Shown here in pieces: positions 52,851 through 63,177 of a DNA stretch of 64,000 bases. The DNA is from Halobacillus shinanisalinarum (lineage in GTDB: Bacteria > Bacillota > Bacilli > Bacillales > Halobacillaceae), in the NCBI RefSeq assembly GCF_022919835.1, contig NZ_CP095074.1:2170001-2234000 (forward strand), in the 5' to 3' direction. The number at the start of each line of letters is the position of its first letter. Position 1 is the first letter of the stretch. The notes below the pieces were generated by a model. The model was not told the origin of the DNA. It made no database searches and saw only the letters and a program-made list of their open reading frames with translations. Position numbers and translations under genes: made by a program.

Positions 52851-55800
52851 TTAAGCTTCTACAGGCTTCTTCTCTTGTTTGCTTTCTTCAAATGCTTGCA
52901 TTTCAGCATCAAACTTGGTTAATCCTTCTTGCTTCAAGACTTTAATTCTATTTTGTACTTCTAGATATGCTTTTGGAATAACACGTTTAAACATCGGTAC
53001 AATATCGTCCCAATCTTCAAGAATACGTTGTCCCTTTGGACTGTGCGTGTAAAGTACATGCTTTCTCACTAGTTCGTGTAATTCTTCGATTTCCTGCCGG
53101 TCGGTTAATTGCTGGACGTGCACAAGCTCTTTATTACACTTTCTCTCGAAGGCTGCTTCTGAATCATCCATCACGTAGGCGACACCCCCGGACATTCCAG
53201 CACCGAAGTTTCGGCCTGTGCCTCCAAGGATAACAACCTTTCCACCTGTCATATATTCACAGCCGTGGTCGCCAACACCTTCCACAACGACTTCAGCACC
53301 ACTATTTCTTACACAGAAACGTTCCCCAGCAAGTCCGTTGATATAGGCTTCACCATCCGAAGCACCATAGAGTGACACATTCCCGATAATCGTATTTTCT
53401 TCTGGGAGGAATGTAGATTTCCTTGAAGGATGAACGATGATCTTGCCGCCAGATAAGCCTTTTCCAACATAGTCATTGGCATCTCCAACGAGTCTCAATG
53501 TCATTCCTCTCGGGATAAAGGCTCCGAAGCTCTGTCCTGCCGAACCTTTAAACGTCAATTGAATGGTATCTTCTTTTAAGCCGGCCGCTCCGTATCGTCT
53601 AGTAATCTCACTACCAAGAATGGTTCCTGTTACACGGTGGATGTTTCTGATCGATCCTGTACTTGTAACCGGCTCTTGGTTTTCGAGCGCCTTTTTACAT
53701 AATGGGATGAGTTCTTCACGGTCGACTGTCTTATCCAAGCCGTGATCCTGCTCATACATGGCATAATGGCCTACTTCTGGAGAAACTTCCGGTTGGTAAA
53801 GCAGGGCCGATAAATCTACACCTTTTGCCTTCCAATGATCAATCGCTTCATTGGCTTGCAGTACGTCCGATCTTCCAATCATTTCATTAATTGTTCTAAA
53901 CCCAAGTTCTGCCATAAGCTCACGTGCTTCCTGGGCAATAAAACGCATGAAGTTTGCGACATGCTCGGGATCGCCGCCGAACTTTTTCCTAAGCTCAGGG
54001 TTTTGGGTAGCTACACCTACGGGGCATGTGTCGAGATGACAAACGCGCATCATTACACAGCCAAGTACAACGAGTGGAGCCGTAGAGAAGCCATATTCCT
54101 CAGCACCTAGAAGGGTCGCGACAACAATGTCACGTCCTGTCATCATTTTCCCGTCCGTTTCAACGACGATACGATCCCGCAAACGGTTAAGCATCAAGGT
54201 TTGGTGGGTTTCGGCTAAACCAATTTCCCATGGCAGCCCCGTGTGTTTAAGACTCGTTCTAGGAGCCGCACCTGTTCCGCCATCATAACCGCTAATTAGC
54301 ACGAGATCCGCTCGGCCTTTGGCTACACCGGCGGCTATCGTTCCTACTCCAACAGCCGAGACGAGCTTTACGCTTACACGTGCTCTAGGGTTGGCGTTTT
54401 TCAAGTTATGAATCAGCTCAGCTAAATCCTCAATCGAATAAATATCGTGGTGTGGCGGTGGTGAAATCAGTTCTACACCAGGTGTGGATCCGCGTACTTC
54501 TGCAATCCATGGGTAAACTTTCTTCCCTGGGAGGTGTCCGCCCTCGCCTGGCTTCGCACCTTGGGCAATTTTAATTTGAATCTCATCCGCATTCACAAGA
54601 TAGTGGCTGTTTACTCCGAAGCGTCCTGATGCCACTTGCTTAATCGAACTTCGGCGCGAATCACCATTCTCATCTGGAGTAAAACGGTCAGGATTTTCTC
54701 CGCCTTCTCCTGTATTACTGCGCCCGCCGACACGGTTCATTGCAATCGCAAGGGCCTCGTGAGCTTCCTCGCTGATTGATCCGTAAGACATTGCACCTGT
54801 TTTGAACCTTCTTGTAATCTCTTCTACAGACTCTACCTCTTCAAGAGGAATAGGCCTCCGTTCCTTAAAGGAAATAAGTCCACGCAGTGATTGCAAGTTG
54901 CTCGTTTCGTCTGTTAGCAGTTTCGAATAGTCTTTAAAAAGGTTGTAATTATTCGTACGGCATGCATGCTGAAGGGTATGGATCGTTTTAGGATTATACT
55001 GATGATCTTCTCCATCTGCTCGATATTGGAACTCATCCCCTGCATCAAGTGTTTTCCCGCTGAGTCTTTGTTTACTAAATCCGCGTTCATGGCGCATGCG
55101 TACTTCTTTTTCAATAATATCTAAGCCAATTCCGCCAAGACGAGATGCCGTTCGTGTGAAATACTTGTCAATCACATCAGTGTGGATCCCCACTGCTTCA
55201 AAGATTTGTGCTCCACGGTAACTTTGGATTGTTGATATTCCCATTTTCGAAAGGACTTTTATAACCCCATCCGTAACAGAGTGAATGTAACGATCCACTG
55301 CTTCATCTAATGAAGCAACCGCGATATCTCCCTTTTCGATGAGCGCATCTAACGATTCATACGCTAAATACGGATTGATTCCTTCTGCCCCATAACCAAG
55401 AAGCGTAGCAAAATGGTGCACCTCACGCGGCTCGCCTGACTCAACCAGCAAACTCACCTTCGTTCTCGTTCCTTGACGAATTAAATGATGGTGCAAACCT
55501 GATACAGCTAGCAATGCCGGCATTGCTGCGTGGTTCTCATCAATCCCCCGATCAGATAAAATGAGTAAGGTCGTACCTTTTTCAATCGCTTGATCAGCCT
55601 GTTTAAACAAAGCATCAAGTGCATGCTCCATCTGATCAGATTGATTTGCAGTATTAAACAGAATCGAAAGTGTTTCTGTTTGAAAGCCTTCAAGTTTTTG
55701 TTGACGCAGCTTATCTAATTCGGGGTTTGTTAAGATCGGCGTTTCTAACTTTATTTTTCTACACGATTCTGGCTGTGGGTTCACTAAGTTCCCTTCTGCG

Positions 55801-57443
55801 CCAATCGTGGTCTCAACCATTGTTATGATCTTTTCACGGATCGCATCAATCGGCGGGTTCGTCACTTGGGCAAAAAGCTGTTTAAAGTAGCTGTATAAAA
55901 GCTGAGGCTTTTTGGAAAGAACGGCGAGTGGAGAATCATAGCCCATTGACCCAACGGGGTCTTTTCCATCTGAAACAAGTGGAATCAATATTTTATTTAG
56001 TTCCTCGGTTGTATAACCAAAAGCCAGTTGATGATCAATCAAATTTTCAATTCGCGTACTTGGGTGATGCATAGGCTCAGGTAAATCTTCCAGGTCCCAC
56101 TTGTACTCTTCTAACCATTCTCTATAAGGTTTTTCACCAGAAATCTCCAGTTTAATGTCTTCATCAGGAATAATCTTCCCTTTTTCCAAATCAACAAGAA
56201 GCATTTTCCCAGGATGAAGTCTATCTTTATATGCAATATCGTCAGCGAAAATGTCTAACGCGCCAACTTCGGATCCAAGGACAATCATGCCATCCTTCGT
56301 TACATAATAACGGGCCGGGCGTAAACCATTCCGGTCTAAACAAGCTCCGATTTGCTTTCCATCTGTATAAGCAAGAGCAGCAGGTCCGTCCCATGGCTCC
56401 ATTAAGCAACTATGGTATTCATAGAAATCCTTCTTCTCCGGATGGATCGTATCATCATTTGACCAAGGCTCAGGTACCATCATCATTGCCGTATGAGCAA
56501 GTGATCGTCCAGATAAATAAAGGAATTCAAACGCATTATCGAACATCGAGGAATCACTGCCATTCGAATCAATAACAGGCAGCAACTTTTGGAGGTCTTC
56601 TTCATTGAAGTATTCCGATTCGCAAAGTTCCTGACGAGCCCGCATCCAGTTCACATTACCTCTTAACGTATTAAATTCACCATTATGAATCGTAAAACGG
56701 TTCGGGTGGGAACGTTTCCAACTAGGGAACGTATTTGTGCTGAAGCGTGAATGTACTAAAGCAAGAGCCGTTTTGAAATCAGGGTGGTTCAAATCAATAT
56801 AAAAGGAATCTAGTTGTTCAGGTACGAGCATTCCCTTGTAAACAATCGTGCTCGTTGACAAGCTGCATAAATAAAAGTCATCAAAGCCTTCCATCTTTGC
56901 AATCATCATCTCAGCGCGCTTGCGGATAATATAAAGTCTGCGCTCAAATTCCATTCTGTCTTTAATGCCTTCACTAGGCGCAACAAATGCCTGACGAATA
57001 AACGGTTTTGTCTTTTTAGCGTCATTACCTACAAAGGAATCGTTAACGGGTACGGTACGCCAGCCAAGGAAAGTTTGTCCCTCTTCCTTTACAATATCTT
57101 CAAAGATTTCCTTACACTTCATTCGTGTATCGTGATCGTATGGGAGAAATAACATTCCCACACCATATTCGCCTTCTGCAGGCAGCTCTATATCTTCTTT
57201 TTCACATTGTTTCTTAAAAAAGTAGTGAGGAATTTGCGTTAGTATTCCCGCTCCGTCCCCTGTACTTACATCAGCAGCTTGGCCTCCCCGGTGTTCCAGG
57301 TTACATAGGATTGTTACTGCATTTTCAACAATACTATGTGATTTTGTCCCATCTATGTTTGCGATCATGCCGATCCCGCAAGCTTCATGTTCAAAGTCAG
57401 GATGATATAACCCTTGCGGAATAGGATAGCCATTTTTTTGCAT
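52851..57443 (-). CDS. gltB: Glutamate synthase large subunit
   Basis: 1530 aa (gltA in B. subtilis). Ntn-type glutaminase domain whose nucleophile Cys22 follows a short propeptide ([11 protein letters not shown]), central domain, FMN domain with the 3Fe-4S cluster cysteines ([21 protein letters not shown]), the [13 protein letters not shown] and [10 protein letters not shown] segments, and the C-terminal GXGXG beta-helix domain. Converts 2-oxoglutarate and glutamine to two glutamate. Ribosome site GAGGGGGACC. gltD is 24 bp downstream. An extended -10 lies 65 bp upstream and a cre-like site further up. Confidence 0.96.
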   Translation of the reverse strand: MQKNGYPIPQGLYHPDFEHEACGIGMIANIDGTKSHSIVENAVTILCNLEHRGGQAADVSTGDGAGILTQIPHYFFKKQCEKEDIELPAEGEYGVGMLFLPYDHDTRMKCKEIFEDIVKEEGQTFLGWRTVPVNDSFVGNDAKKTKPFIRQAFVAPSEGIKDRMEFERRLYIIRKRAEMMIAKMEGFDDFYLCSLSTSTIVYKGMLVPEQLDSFYIDLNHPDFKTALALVHSRFSTNTFPSWKRSHPNRFTIHNGEFNTLRGNVNWMRARQELCESEYFNEEDLQKLLPVIDSNGSDSSMFDNAFEFLYLSGRSLAHTAMMMVPEPWSNDDTIHPEKKDFYEYHSCLMEPWDGPAALAYTDGKQIGACLDRNGLRPARYYVTKDGMIVLGSEVGALDIFADDIAYKDRLHPGKMLLVDLEKGKIIPDEDIKLEISGEKPYREWLEEYKWDLEDLPEPMHHPSTRIENLIDHQLAFGYTTEELNKILIPLVSDGKDPVGSMGYDSPLAVLSKKPQLLYSYFKQLFAQVTNPPIDAIREKIITMVETTIGAEGNLVNPQPESCRKIKLETPILTNPELDKLRQQKLEGFQTETLSILFNTANQSDQMEHALDALFKQADQAIEKGTTLLILSDRGIDENHAAMPALLAVSGLHHHLIRQGTRTKVSLLVESGEPREVHHFATLLGYGAEGINPYLAYESLDALIEKGDIAVASLDEAVDRYIHSVTDGVIKVLSKMGISTIQSYRGAQIFEAVGIHTDVIDKYFTRTASRLGGIGLDIIEKEVRMRHERGFSKQRLSGKTLDAGDEFQYRADGEDHQYNPKTIHTLQHACRTNNYNLFKDYSKLLTDETSNLQSLRGLISFKERRPIPLEEVESVEEITRRFKTGAMSYGSISEEAHEALAIAMNRVGGRSNTGEGGENPDRFTPDENGDSRRSSIKQVASGRFGVNSHYLVNADEIQIKIAQGAKPGEGGHLPGKKVYPWIAEVRGSTPGVELISPPPHHDIYSIEDLAELIHNLKNANPRARVSVKLVSAVGVGTIAAGVAKGRADLVLISGYDGGTGAAPRTSLKHTGLPWEIGLAETHQTLMLNRLRDRIVVETDGKMMTGRDIVVATLLGAEEYGFSTAPLVVLGCVMMRVCHLDTCPVGVATQNPELRKKFGGDPEHVANFMRFIAQEARELMAELGFRTINEMIGRSDVLQANEAIDHWKAKGVDLSALLYQPEVSPEVGHYAMYEQDHGLDKTVDREELIPLCKKALENQEPVTSTGSIRNIHRVTGTILGSEITRRYGAAGLKEDTIQLTFKGSAGQSFGAFIPRGMTLRLVGDANDYVGKGLSGGKIIVHPSRKSTFLPEENTIIGNVSLYGASDGEAYINGLAGERFCVRNSGAEVVVEGVGDHGCEYMTGGKVVILGGTGRNFGAGMSGGVAYVMDDSEAAFERKCNKELVHVQQLTDRQEIEELHELVRKHVLYTHSPKGQRILEDWDDIVPMFKRVIPKAYLEVQNRIKVLKQEGLTKFDAEMQAFEESKQEKKPVEA

Positions 57444-57507
57444 AACAGGTCCCCCTCATCTATTCATTGTAAAAAAGTTAAAATTCTGTCTTTTAAAGTT
57501 TTTTATT

Positions 57508-57516
57508 AGTATAGCA
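57508..57516 (-). promoter_or_regulatory. Extended -10 promoter element of gltB
   Basis: Minus strand TGCTATACT, 65 bp upstream of the gltB start. Same extended -10 sequence as upstream of qoxA. No clear -35. Confidence 0.5.
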
Positions 57517-57646
57517 TGAAAATAATCTGTATTCACTAGGAAGGGACGCTTAAAACGCCAATTCCAACATATTTATCTGAATATTACAATTAATTACACC
57601 TTTACAAAACTCCTGTCTTTATTGACCTCGAATATGAACCTCTAAA

Positions 57647-57662
57647 ATGTAAGCGCAATCAA
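57647..57662. promoter_or_regulatory. CcpA-type cre site between gltB and the P1 peptidase gene
   Basis: ATGTAAGCGCAATCAA matches WTGNAANCGNWNNCAW at all fixed positions. It is 200 bp upstream of gltB and 135 bp upstream of the divergent gene, so the target gene is uncertain. Confidence 0.45.
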
Positions 57663-57738
57663 AATTCTTCGGAAATTTTTTTGAAATTTTTTTGAAAGAA
57701 ACGAAATTAAGCATATATTTCAGTTTAAAAGGGTTGTT

Positions 57739-57767
57739 TTGACAACGTACCGAAATAATAATAGTAA
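57739..57767 (+). promoter_or_regulatory. SigA promoter of the P1 peptidase gene
   Basis: TTGACA (57739-57744), 17 bp, TAGTAA (57762-57767). Perfect -35 with a weak -10, 30 bp before the start codon. Confidence 0.45.
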
Positions 57768-57796
57768 GAAGCAGAAATTAGGAGTGGTCATGTACA

Positions 57797-58858
57797 ATGC
57801 GAAAACAAAGGAGAATACGAGATTATGATGTGGAAGTCGGCCAATTGCAACCGGGCAGACTAAATTCAATTACGGATGTTGAAGGAGTTACGGTGGGCCA
57901 TGTCACGCTAAGTAACGAAGGGATGCAGACAGGAGTGACAGCCATTATCCCTCACCAAGGGAATCTGTTTAAAGAGAAACTGATCGCCTCAAGTCATGTG
58001 ATTAACGGCTTTGGTAAAACCATGGGGACGATTCAAGTAGAAGAACTAGGTACAATTGAAACGCCAATTATTTTAACGAATACGTTCAATACCAGTACAG
58101 CTTCCTTGGCACTGACAGAATATATGATGGCAGAAAATCCGGAGATCGGCAGAACGACTGGAACAATTAACCCCGTAATTGGTGAATGTAATGATATGTA
58201 CCTTAATGATATTCGTGCTCAATTTGTAGAGAAGCACCACGTTTTGACAGCATTAGATTCAGCCACCTCCGAATTTGAGGAAGGGGCTGCTGGGGCAGGA
58301 GCAGGAATGCTTTGCTACTCGCTAAAAGGGGGAGTCGGAACCGCTTCGCGAAAAATTGAACTTGAGCACGGAACCTATACGATAGGGGTTTTAGTATTGG
58401 CGAATTTCGGTATGTTAAGCGACTTAACGATTAATGGAAGGACTCTAGGCATGGAGTTGCGCGAAGCTCTCCTTCGCCTTCCAGAGGAAAAGGATAAAGG
58501 ATCGGTTATGATAATTGTTGCAACAGACCTTCCCGTCTCGGAAAGACAGCTTAATCGAATGATCAAGCGTACCGTAACAGGATTATCTCGTACAGGTTCA
58601 AACATTTCGAATGGAAGTGGTGATATTGTCATCGGATTTTCAACAGCAACGAAAATCCCTCACGAAAAACCAAATCATTGTTTGTCCATTCCTACGATTC
58701 ATGAGGAGGATATCGATCTCCCGTTTCGAGCCGTTGGTGAAGCCACTGAGGAGGCTATACTGAATGCTTTAATTACGGCACGACATACTGTAGGCAGGGA
58801 TGGTCATATGCGGCCCACCCTATCAGACTTGCTTGTAAAACATGACATCCAACTATGA
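57797..58858 (+). CDS. P1-family aminopeptidase (DmpA/BapA-like)
   Basis: 353 aa. Family S58 Ntn-type hydrolase: LNSITDVEGVTVGHVTL at the N-terminus, ETPIILTNTFNTSTASLALTEYM, VIGECNDMYLNDI, GAAGAGAGMLCYSLKGGVGTASR, TIGVLVLANFG and SRTGSNISNGSGDIVIGFSTA. P1 aminopeptidases self-cleave before a serine into two chains and release N-terminal residues, including D-amino acids or beta-peptides in some members. Cytosolic, no signal peptide. Ribosome site TTAGGAGTGG. Confidence 0.9.
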   Translation: MRKQRRIRDYDVEVGQLQPGRLNSITDVEGVTVGHVTLSNEGMQTGVTAIIPHQGNLFKEKLIASSHVINGFGKTMGTIQVEELGTIETPIILTNTFNTSTASLALTEYMMAENPEIGRTTGTINPVIGECNDMYLNDIRAQFVEKHHVLTALDSATSEFEEGAAGAGAGMLCYSLKGGVGTASRKIELEHGTYTIGVLVLANFGMLSDLTINGRTLGMELREALLRLPEEKDKGSVMIIVATDLPVSERQLNRMIKRTVTGLSRTGSNISNGSGDIVIGFSTATKIPHEKPNHCLSIPTIHEEDIDLPFRAVGEATEEAILNALITARHTVGRDGHMRPTLSDLLVKHDIQL

Positions 58859-58890
58859 TTTCTTAAACCGTTAGCAACCACTTAAGTAAA

Positions 58891-58923
58891 GAAAAGGAGA
58901 ACGGCCTAAAGCCTCTCCTTTTC
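58891..58923 (+). terminator. Bidirectional terminator between the P1 peptidase gene and purU
   Basis: GAAAAGGAGA and TCTCCTTTTC, 10-bp stem, 13-nt loop. Confidence 0.75.
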
Positions 58924-58935
58924 TAACCCCCTCAT

Positions 58936-59835
58936 TCACAAAACAATTGTCTTGTTCTCATGGACAATTAAACGATCCTCTATTGCCCATTTCACGCCAC
59001 GAGCCAGGACGCTGCGCTCAACAGACCGACCTTTTTTCTTCAAATCCTCTACTGTATCACGATGATCAACTCGAATAATATCTTGTTCAATGATAGGGCC
59101 TTCATCCAAATCATTTGTCACATAATGTGCAGTGGCCCCTATTAGCTTCACCCCTCGCTCAAAAGCACGCTTATGCGGGTTTGCTCCAACAAAGGCCGGT
59201 AAGAAGGAATGATGGATGTTAATAATTTGAGCTTGATGGGCGCGAACAAATTCCGGAGTTAAGATTTGCATATAACGAGCCAGCACGATCAGGTCTACCT
59301 CGTAATCTTTTAATAGCTGCAATTGCTTTGCTTCTACCTCTTTACGAATATCCTTATTTGCAGGTATATAATAGAAAGGAATATTAAAGGATTCAACAAT
59401 CTCGCGGCATTCTTCATGATTACTAACTACGAGAACAACATCTGTCATAAGGTCTCCACTCTGCCACTCCAGTAACAGCTCTCGTAAACAATGCAGTTCT
59501 TTTGATACAAAAATGGCGGCCTTTTTGACATCATAGAGAAAATTGATTTCCCATTCCATAGAAAATTTATAAGCAACCTCTAAAAATTGCTTCTCAAGCT
59601 TTTTTCTCTTTTCCTGCAAGTTCGGGCACTCAAACTCCATACGGAGAAAGAAGATCCCATTCTCTGGATCAGTTGTGTATTGATTGGACTCGATGATATT
59701 AGCATCGTGTTCACCTAAGTACAGGGATATGGCTGACACGATGCCGGGTTGGTCGGGGCATTTGACTAGTAGACGCCCCTTATTTCTATTATTTTCTTTA
59801 AATGTATCGATGTGGTGTTGAATATATGACTTCAT
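58936..59835 (-). CDS. purU: Formyltetrahydrofolate deformylase
   Basis: 299 aa. N-terminal ACT domain (about 20-95; LVKCPDQPGIVSAISLYLGEHDANI) and a C-terminal formyltransferase-like domain with VDLIVLARYMQILTPEFV, the catalytic NIHHSFLPAFVGANPHKRAFERGVKLIGATAHYV and DEGPIIEQDIIRVDH. Hydrolyses 10-formyl-THF to formate and THF, balancing the one-carbon pool. Ribosome site GAGAGGAG. Confidence 0.95.
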   Translation of the reverse strand: MKSYIQHHIDTFKENNRNKGRLLVKCPDQPGIVSAISLYLGEHDANIIESNQYTTDPENGIFFLRMEFECPNLQEKRKKLEKQFLEVAYKFSMEWEINFLYDVKKAAIFVSKELHCLRELLLEWQSGDLMTDVVLVVSNHEECREIVESFNIPFYYIPANKDIRKEVEAKQLQLLKDYEVDLIVLARYMQILTPEFVRAHQAQIINIHHSFLPAFVGANPHKRAFERGVKLIGATAHYVTNDLDEGPIIEQDIIRVDHRDTVEDLKKKGRSVERSVLARGVKWAIEDRLIVHENKTIVL

Positions 59836-59987
59836 ATCGGACTCCTCTCTTTTATAGTATTTATTATAGTGTTAACACGAACATATATAAATAGACGATA
59901 GCTACTTTATTATTCCCTTTGCAATAAGATTGATAAACAAAAAATCCAACCTGCAAAAGTTTTGGTATAGGCGAGAAAAGCATTTAA

Positions 59988-60024
59988 CCCTGCAACTTTT
60001 ATGAGTTGCAGGGATTTCTTTTTG
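59988..60024 (+). terminator. Terminator-like hairpin, plus orientation
   Basis: CCCTGCAACT and AGTTGCAGGG, 10-bp perfect stem with a 6-nt loop, followed by ATTTCTTTTT. No plus-strand gene precedes it, so its role is unclear. Confidence 0.5.
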
Positions 60025-60050
60025 AAATCTTATGAGACTATCATTATGTT

Positions 60051-60090
60051 CATAAGAAAAGGGCCTCTTTAAAGAGGCCCTTTTCTTATG
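60051..60090 (-). terminator. Terminator of the S8 peptidase gene
   Basis: A perfect 20+20-bp palindrome with core AAAAGGGCCTCTTT/AAAGAGGCCCTTTT, 2 bp after the stop. The T-rich side on the minus strand is TTTTCTTATG. Confidence 0.88.
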
Positions 60091-60092
60091 AA

Positions 60093-61091
60093 TTATTTGG
60101 TAGAGTAAGAGGGTGTTGTAGTCTCCTGTTTTCTATTATGAGTACTAAATAAACTCTCTAACTTATCCTGAAAGGCTAACGATACAAGCCCGTTTCCTTC
60201 TGCCACCTTGGAATGACCTAGTGAAACCGTCCGTTTTACCAACTGTGAGAAGATTTCAGCTTCCGTCATACGTCTTTGAAATTGTTCCTCTGCTAAACTA
60301 ATGATCAAAGCTAAGGAGCCTGACACGTGCGGTGTAGCCATCGAAGTTCCAGATAGCTTTGCATACTTTCCTTCCAGATAGGTTGATAGAATATTCACAC
60401 CAGGCGCTACGAGGTCGATCTCATTATTTGTATTGGTAAACTCTGCAAGGTTACGTTCAAAATCTACCGCACCTACTTGAATGACTTCGTTATAGGCACC
60501 AGGATAACCATATTCAGGTGTATCCTCACGACCATCGCCTGCATTTCCAGCGGCACAAACCACAGAAATGTCATTCTTCACGGCCTCTTGAATGACCGTA
60601 TGCAGTTCAGGTATATCTTTAGGACCACCTAGGGACATCGACATGACTCTTACCTTTTCACCATTAGGCCCAGTCCAATTTGTCGCGTAATCAATGGCGT
60701 CAATGATCCACTGCATCTTTCCGCTTCCCTCTCCGGTCAGCACTTTTAAAACGAGAAGATTTGCTTGAGGAGCCGCTCCAACCACTCCATTTCCATCTTC
60801 AATCGCAGCGACGGTCCCGGAGACATGAGTTCCATGCCCATTATTGTCACTAAAATTCGTCTCGTCCCCATCATAATCTGTAGTAAAGTTCTTTCCCCCG
60901 ATAATACGACCTTTAAGATCAGGGTGGTCTGTCTGGCAGCCCGTATCAATGATAGCTATGACATTCCCTTTACCCTGTTTTGTTCCTTCCCAAAGAGCAG
61001 GGGCTTCGATCATCTCAATTCCTTTAGGTACTTCTGAGGTCGCTTCCAACACTTCTTCCGTACGAAACGGAATTAATCTCACTTCGCTCAT
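60093..61091 (-). CDS. Intracellular subtilisin-like serine protease (S8)
   Basis: 332 aa without a signal peptide or long prodomain, as in the intracellular serine protease IspA. Catalytic triad Asp49 ([15 protein letters not shown]), His86 ([14 protein letters not shown]) and Ser250 ([13 protein letters not shown]), with oxyanion Asn183 (CAAGNAGDG). The N-terminal [17 protein letters not shown], with LIPF, is the short inhibitory propeptide of ISPs. Degrades cytosolic proteins in stationary phase. A 23-bp palindrome overlaps its likely -10. Confidence 0.92.
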   Translation of the reverse strand: MSEVRLIPFRTEEVLEATSEVPKGIEMIEAPALWEGTKQGKGNVIAIIDTGCQTDHPDLKGRIIGGKNFTTDYDGDETNFSDNNGHGTHVSGTVAAIEDGNGVVGAAPQANLLVLKVLTGEGSGKMQWIIDAIDYATNWTGPNGEKVRVMSMSLGGPKDIPELHTVIQEAVKNDISVVCAAGNAGDGREDTPEYGYPGAYNEVIQVGAVDFERNLAEFTNTNNEIDLVAPGVNILSTYLEGKYAKLSGTSMATPHVSGSLALIISLAEEQFQRRMTEAEIFSQLVKRTVSLGHSKVAEGNGLVSLAFQDKLESLFSTHNRKQETTTPSYSTK

Positions 61092-61139
61092 GAATTTCCC
61101 TCCTAGGATTGAATAGTTAAACTCCCTTTCAAAAGTACG

Positions 61140-61178
61140 AGCGTGCTAGATTTCCTATTATAGGAAATCTTATACGCT
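61140..61178 (-). promoter_or_regulatory. Palindromic operator over the -10 of the S8 peptidase gene
   Basis: AGATTTCCTAT-T-ATAGGAAATCT (61148-61170) is a perfect 11-bp inverted repeat with one central base; AGCGT/ACGCT (61140-61144, 61174-61178) extend it. On the minus strand the centre reads CCTATAATAGG, so a TATAAT -10 lies exactly in the palindrome, 57 bp before the start. Confidence 0.6.
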
Positions 61179-61386
61179 ATTATATCATTTGATTAAATTC
61201 AGAATAATATGTCAATGTACTCAAAATATTCTATTCAACTAGTACTAAACACGTAAGTGCTTTTGTTTAGAGAAATATATTTTGTTTTATAAAGGGCTTG
61301 AGAGGTTATGTTAATGGAAGGGCATAGAATAGAGCCAAGCTCATCCGGTCATAGTTAGAGCTTGACTCTTCTTTATCTAGGGAGAA

Positions 61387-61563
61387 CTAAGATACCCTGA
61401 TGAGAAAATGGCTGATAACACGCGTTAACAGACCCATAATCAAAGAAATAATAATGCTAATACCCGTACTTCCTGTCAGGGATAAACCAATCTGAAATCC
61501 TACGACTAACATAATGCCTATTAAAATACTCACTACCATTCTCTGGTTTTTAGTAAGGTTCAT
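61387..61563 (-). CDS. 58-aa membrane protein, unknown
   Basis: ATG at 61563 after AAAGGAG. Two hydrophobic helices (about 9-27, MVVSILIGIMLVVGFQIGL, and 33-48, GISIIIISLIMGLL-like) separated by SLTGSTG, ending HFLIRVS. No family recognised; the good ribosome site and clean helices support a real gene. Monocistronic between decayed sequence and the S8 peptidase gene. Confidence 0.7.
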   Translation of the reverse strand: MNLTKNQRMVVSILIGIMLVVGFQIGLSLTGSTGISIIISLIMGLLTRVISHFLIRVS

Positions 61564-61780
61564 AATAAAGCTCCTTTAAATATTTAACTCATCTCTCCCC
61601 GGGGGATAAAATAGAGTTATTTCAACAAATAATGAATGAATCTGTTTCTTTTCAATTTATAATTTAATTATCATTTTATCCGTTAAAAGCCAGACTTAAC
61701 CGCTGCAATTTAATTTTCCGCGTTTCCGAAAGAATGTCCGTACAATTTTAGTTATTTAAAAAAGATTGTGTGTATCTGCT

Positions 61781-61897
61781 CTTTTTTCCACTCCTCGACA
61801 CTATGTTAGGTGCTTTTGATCGGACAGGCGTTTTTAGATAAGCTTATTGCCGACTGACATTCGATTCAGTACTTCCGGAAATCTACAGCGAGTACGC
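61781..61897 (-). pseudogene. Relic fragment of a cblS-like gene
   Basis: Two blocks match the intact gene at 62466-63173. 61781-61830 (CCTCGACACTATGTT, ACAGGC) matches 62614-62665, and 61836-61897 (AGATAAGCTTAT-GCCGACTGA, CGATTCAGTACTTCCGG) matches 62838-62912. The ~170 bp between them in the intact gene are deleted, and an 11-bp gap breaks the frame. It is a partial duplicate in the same orientation. Confidence 0.7.
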
Positions 61898-62020
61898 CCT
61901 TACTAACCCTTATCCCTTCGGCTCCAACCCGTTAGCTTAATATTATAGTAAAAAGTGCCCCTTCAAGAGACACTTTGTTTAAATAGTTTCATTATCTACT
62001 TCATTTAATTTCATCGTTAG

Positions 62021-62133
62021 TTAACCTAAATGAATATTTCCCCGTGCCATCTGTACGTCATTTGAAAGTTGCAGCTTCACTTCCCAACTCTTGTTTTCAC
62101 CTTCAAAAGAAAGAAAATTATCGTTATCACAAG
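62021..62133 (-). pseudogene. Truncated lipoprotein relic
   Basis: On the minus strand a frame ending at 62021 reads WACDNDNFLSFEGENKSWEV then KLQLSNDVQMARGNIHLG. The CDNDNFLSFEGE start resembles the mature end of small Bacillales lipoproteins after a lipobox. No in-frame start exists upstream (a stop precedes LVFPFLL), and the protein ends after only 38 residues. Decayed or frameshifted at both ends. Confidence 0.45.
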
Positions 62134-62334
62134 CCCAAAGAAGGAAAGGGAAAACTAGTAATTAAGAACATTATTCTTCAAAATATGCCATCCTCATTCT
62201 AGTTGTATATAATATAGGTTTATGATACTTGAAATAATCAACCAATGGTAGGAATGCAGCAATTTTTCTACACATGTAAACTTATCAGTTGCCGCCATTA
62301 ACTTGGTCGTGTTGTTAGTATCCTTGCGTAAACA

Positions 62335-62366
62335 GAAAAAAACCTCCGCCGTAATCGGTGAAGGTT
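62335..62366 (-). terminator. Terminator of the cobalamin-salvage operon
   Basis: Minus strand AACCTTCACCG, 4-5-nt loop, CGGCGGAGGTT then TTTTT: an 11-bp stem with one mismatch and one G-U pair, 100 bp past cblS. Confidence 0.7.
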
Positions 62367-62465
62367 CACTATCTGTCCAAGAAATGGGGAATAAGAAGAA
62401 TATTTATTTATTAGGCACTGATTTACCGGTATGCAATGTGTTAGTGTAATCAAAAGTCAGAAACT

Positions 62466-63173
62466 TTAGTTTAAAAGAGTGATGTAGCTGCCAGCTAAAT
62501 TCAATAACTCTCCCTTCCACTTCTGATCATAAGTAATCATAAAACTAGTTGATGGACCGCCAGAGGCTTTCTCGTCAAACGGAATTTCTAAATCCCTCTT
62601 CCCCCAGCCATTTCTTTTTTCCAACACCTCGACACTATGTTGAATCCCTTTTGAACCAACAGGCAAAGTTTCAAAAACCCAGTTTTGTTTTGTAATCGCT
62701 GCAAACAATTCAAGCGGAGCTATTTTTTCAGGATGGGAGAGAACATCCTTCCCGACAAGTGGCTCACCAATGAGAGCTACCCTACATATTTCCGGGGAAA
62801 TACCTATTCTTTTTTCTGTAGAACCAACCCAGCCAAGTATAGATAAGCTTATCGCCGACTGACTCATTTCCATATTCGATTCAGTACTTCCGGTAATATC
62901 CAGAGAGTAACCAAGCGAATTCCCAAGGTTTCTAACGGTTTGTTCGAGCTCTCCCCACACCTCGTCGCCAACAAAATTACTGATCGTTACAGCAAACGGT
63001 GTTGCTCCTACTGCTAAACAATCCATTAATGACACACGAAACAAGGATTCCACAACTTTTTTATAAGAGACGTGAACCATGTCATCTGCTTTTAAACCAA
63101 TCCCTCCTGCGTTATCAGTGGCTATGACAAGTTCACGTCCCCCCTCAATAGAAATAAACAATGGTTGTCCCAT
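62466..63173 (-). CDS. cblS: AIR-synthase-like protein, probable alpha-ribazole kinase CblS
   Basis: 235 aa of the PurM/AIR synthase-like superfamily: VIATDNAGGIGLKADDMVHV (phosphate/metal region), SLFRVSLMDCLAVGATPFAVTISNF, ITGSTESNMEMSQSAISLSILGW. CblS of Listeria and Geobacillus has this fold and phosphorylates alpha-ribazole for the lower loop of cobalamin. Co-transcription with cobU and the ATP:cobalamin adenosyltransferase supports the same role here. The S-component partner CblT was not seen. Start 4 bp after the pduO-type gene stop. Confidence 0.65.
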   Translation of the reverse strand: MGQPLFISIEGGRELVIATDNAGGIGLKADDMVHVSYKKVVESLFRVSLMDCLAVGATPFAVTISNFVGDEVWGELEQTVRNLGNSLGYSLDITGSTESNMEMSQSAISLSILGWVGSTEKRIGISPEICRVALIGEPLVGKDVLSHPEKIAPLELFAAITKQNWVFETLPVGSKGIQHSVEVLEKRNGWGKRDLEIPFDEKASGGPSTSFMITYDQKWKGELLNLAGSYITLLN

Positions 63174-63177
63174 TTAA

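Larger units (their letters stand above)
61564..62334. other. Gene-poor decayed region
   Basis: Apart from the cblS-like relic and the lipoprotein relic, this stretch has no ORF with a ribosome site. It is AT-rich and bounded by the 58-aa gene and the cobalamin operon terminator. Confidence 0.5.

Noticed and set aside
53036..54110. Plus-strand frames opposite gltB
   Set aside because: Antisense shadows of a 1530-aa gene with all expected motifs.
35398..60090. Long perfect stems (35398-35433, 60051-60090) as further copies of the dispersed palindrome
   Set aside because: Their arms do not contain CCTCAGGTCATCC, and they sit directly after stop codons as normal terminators.
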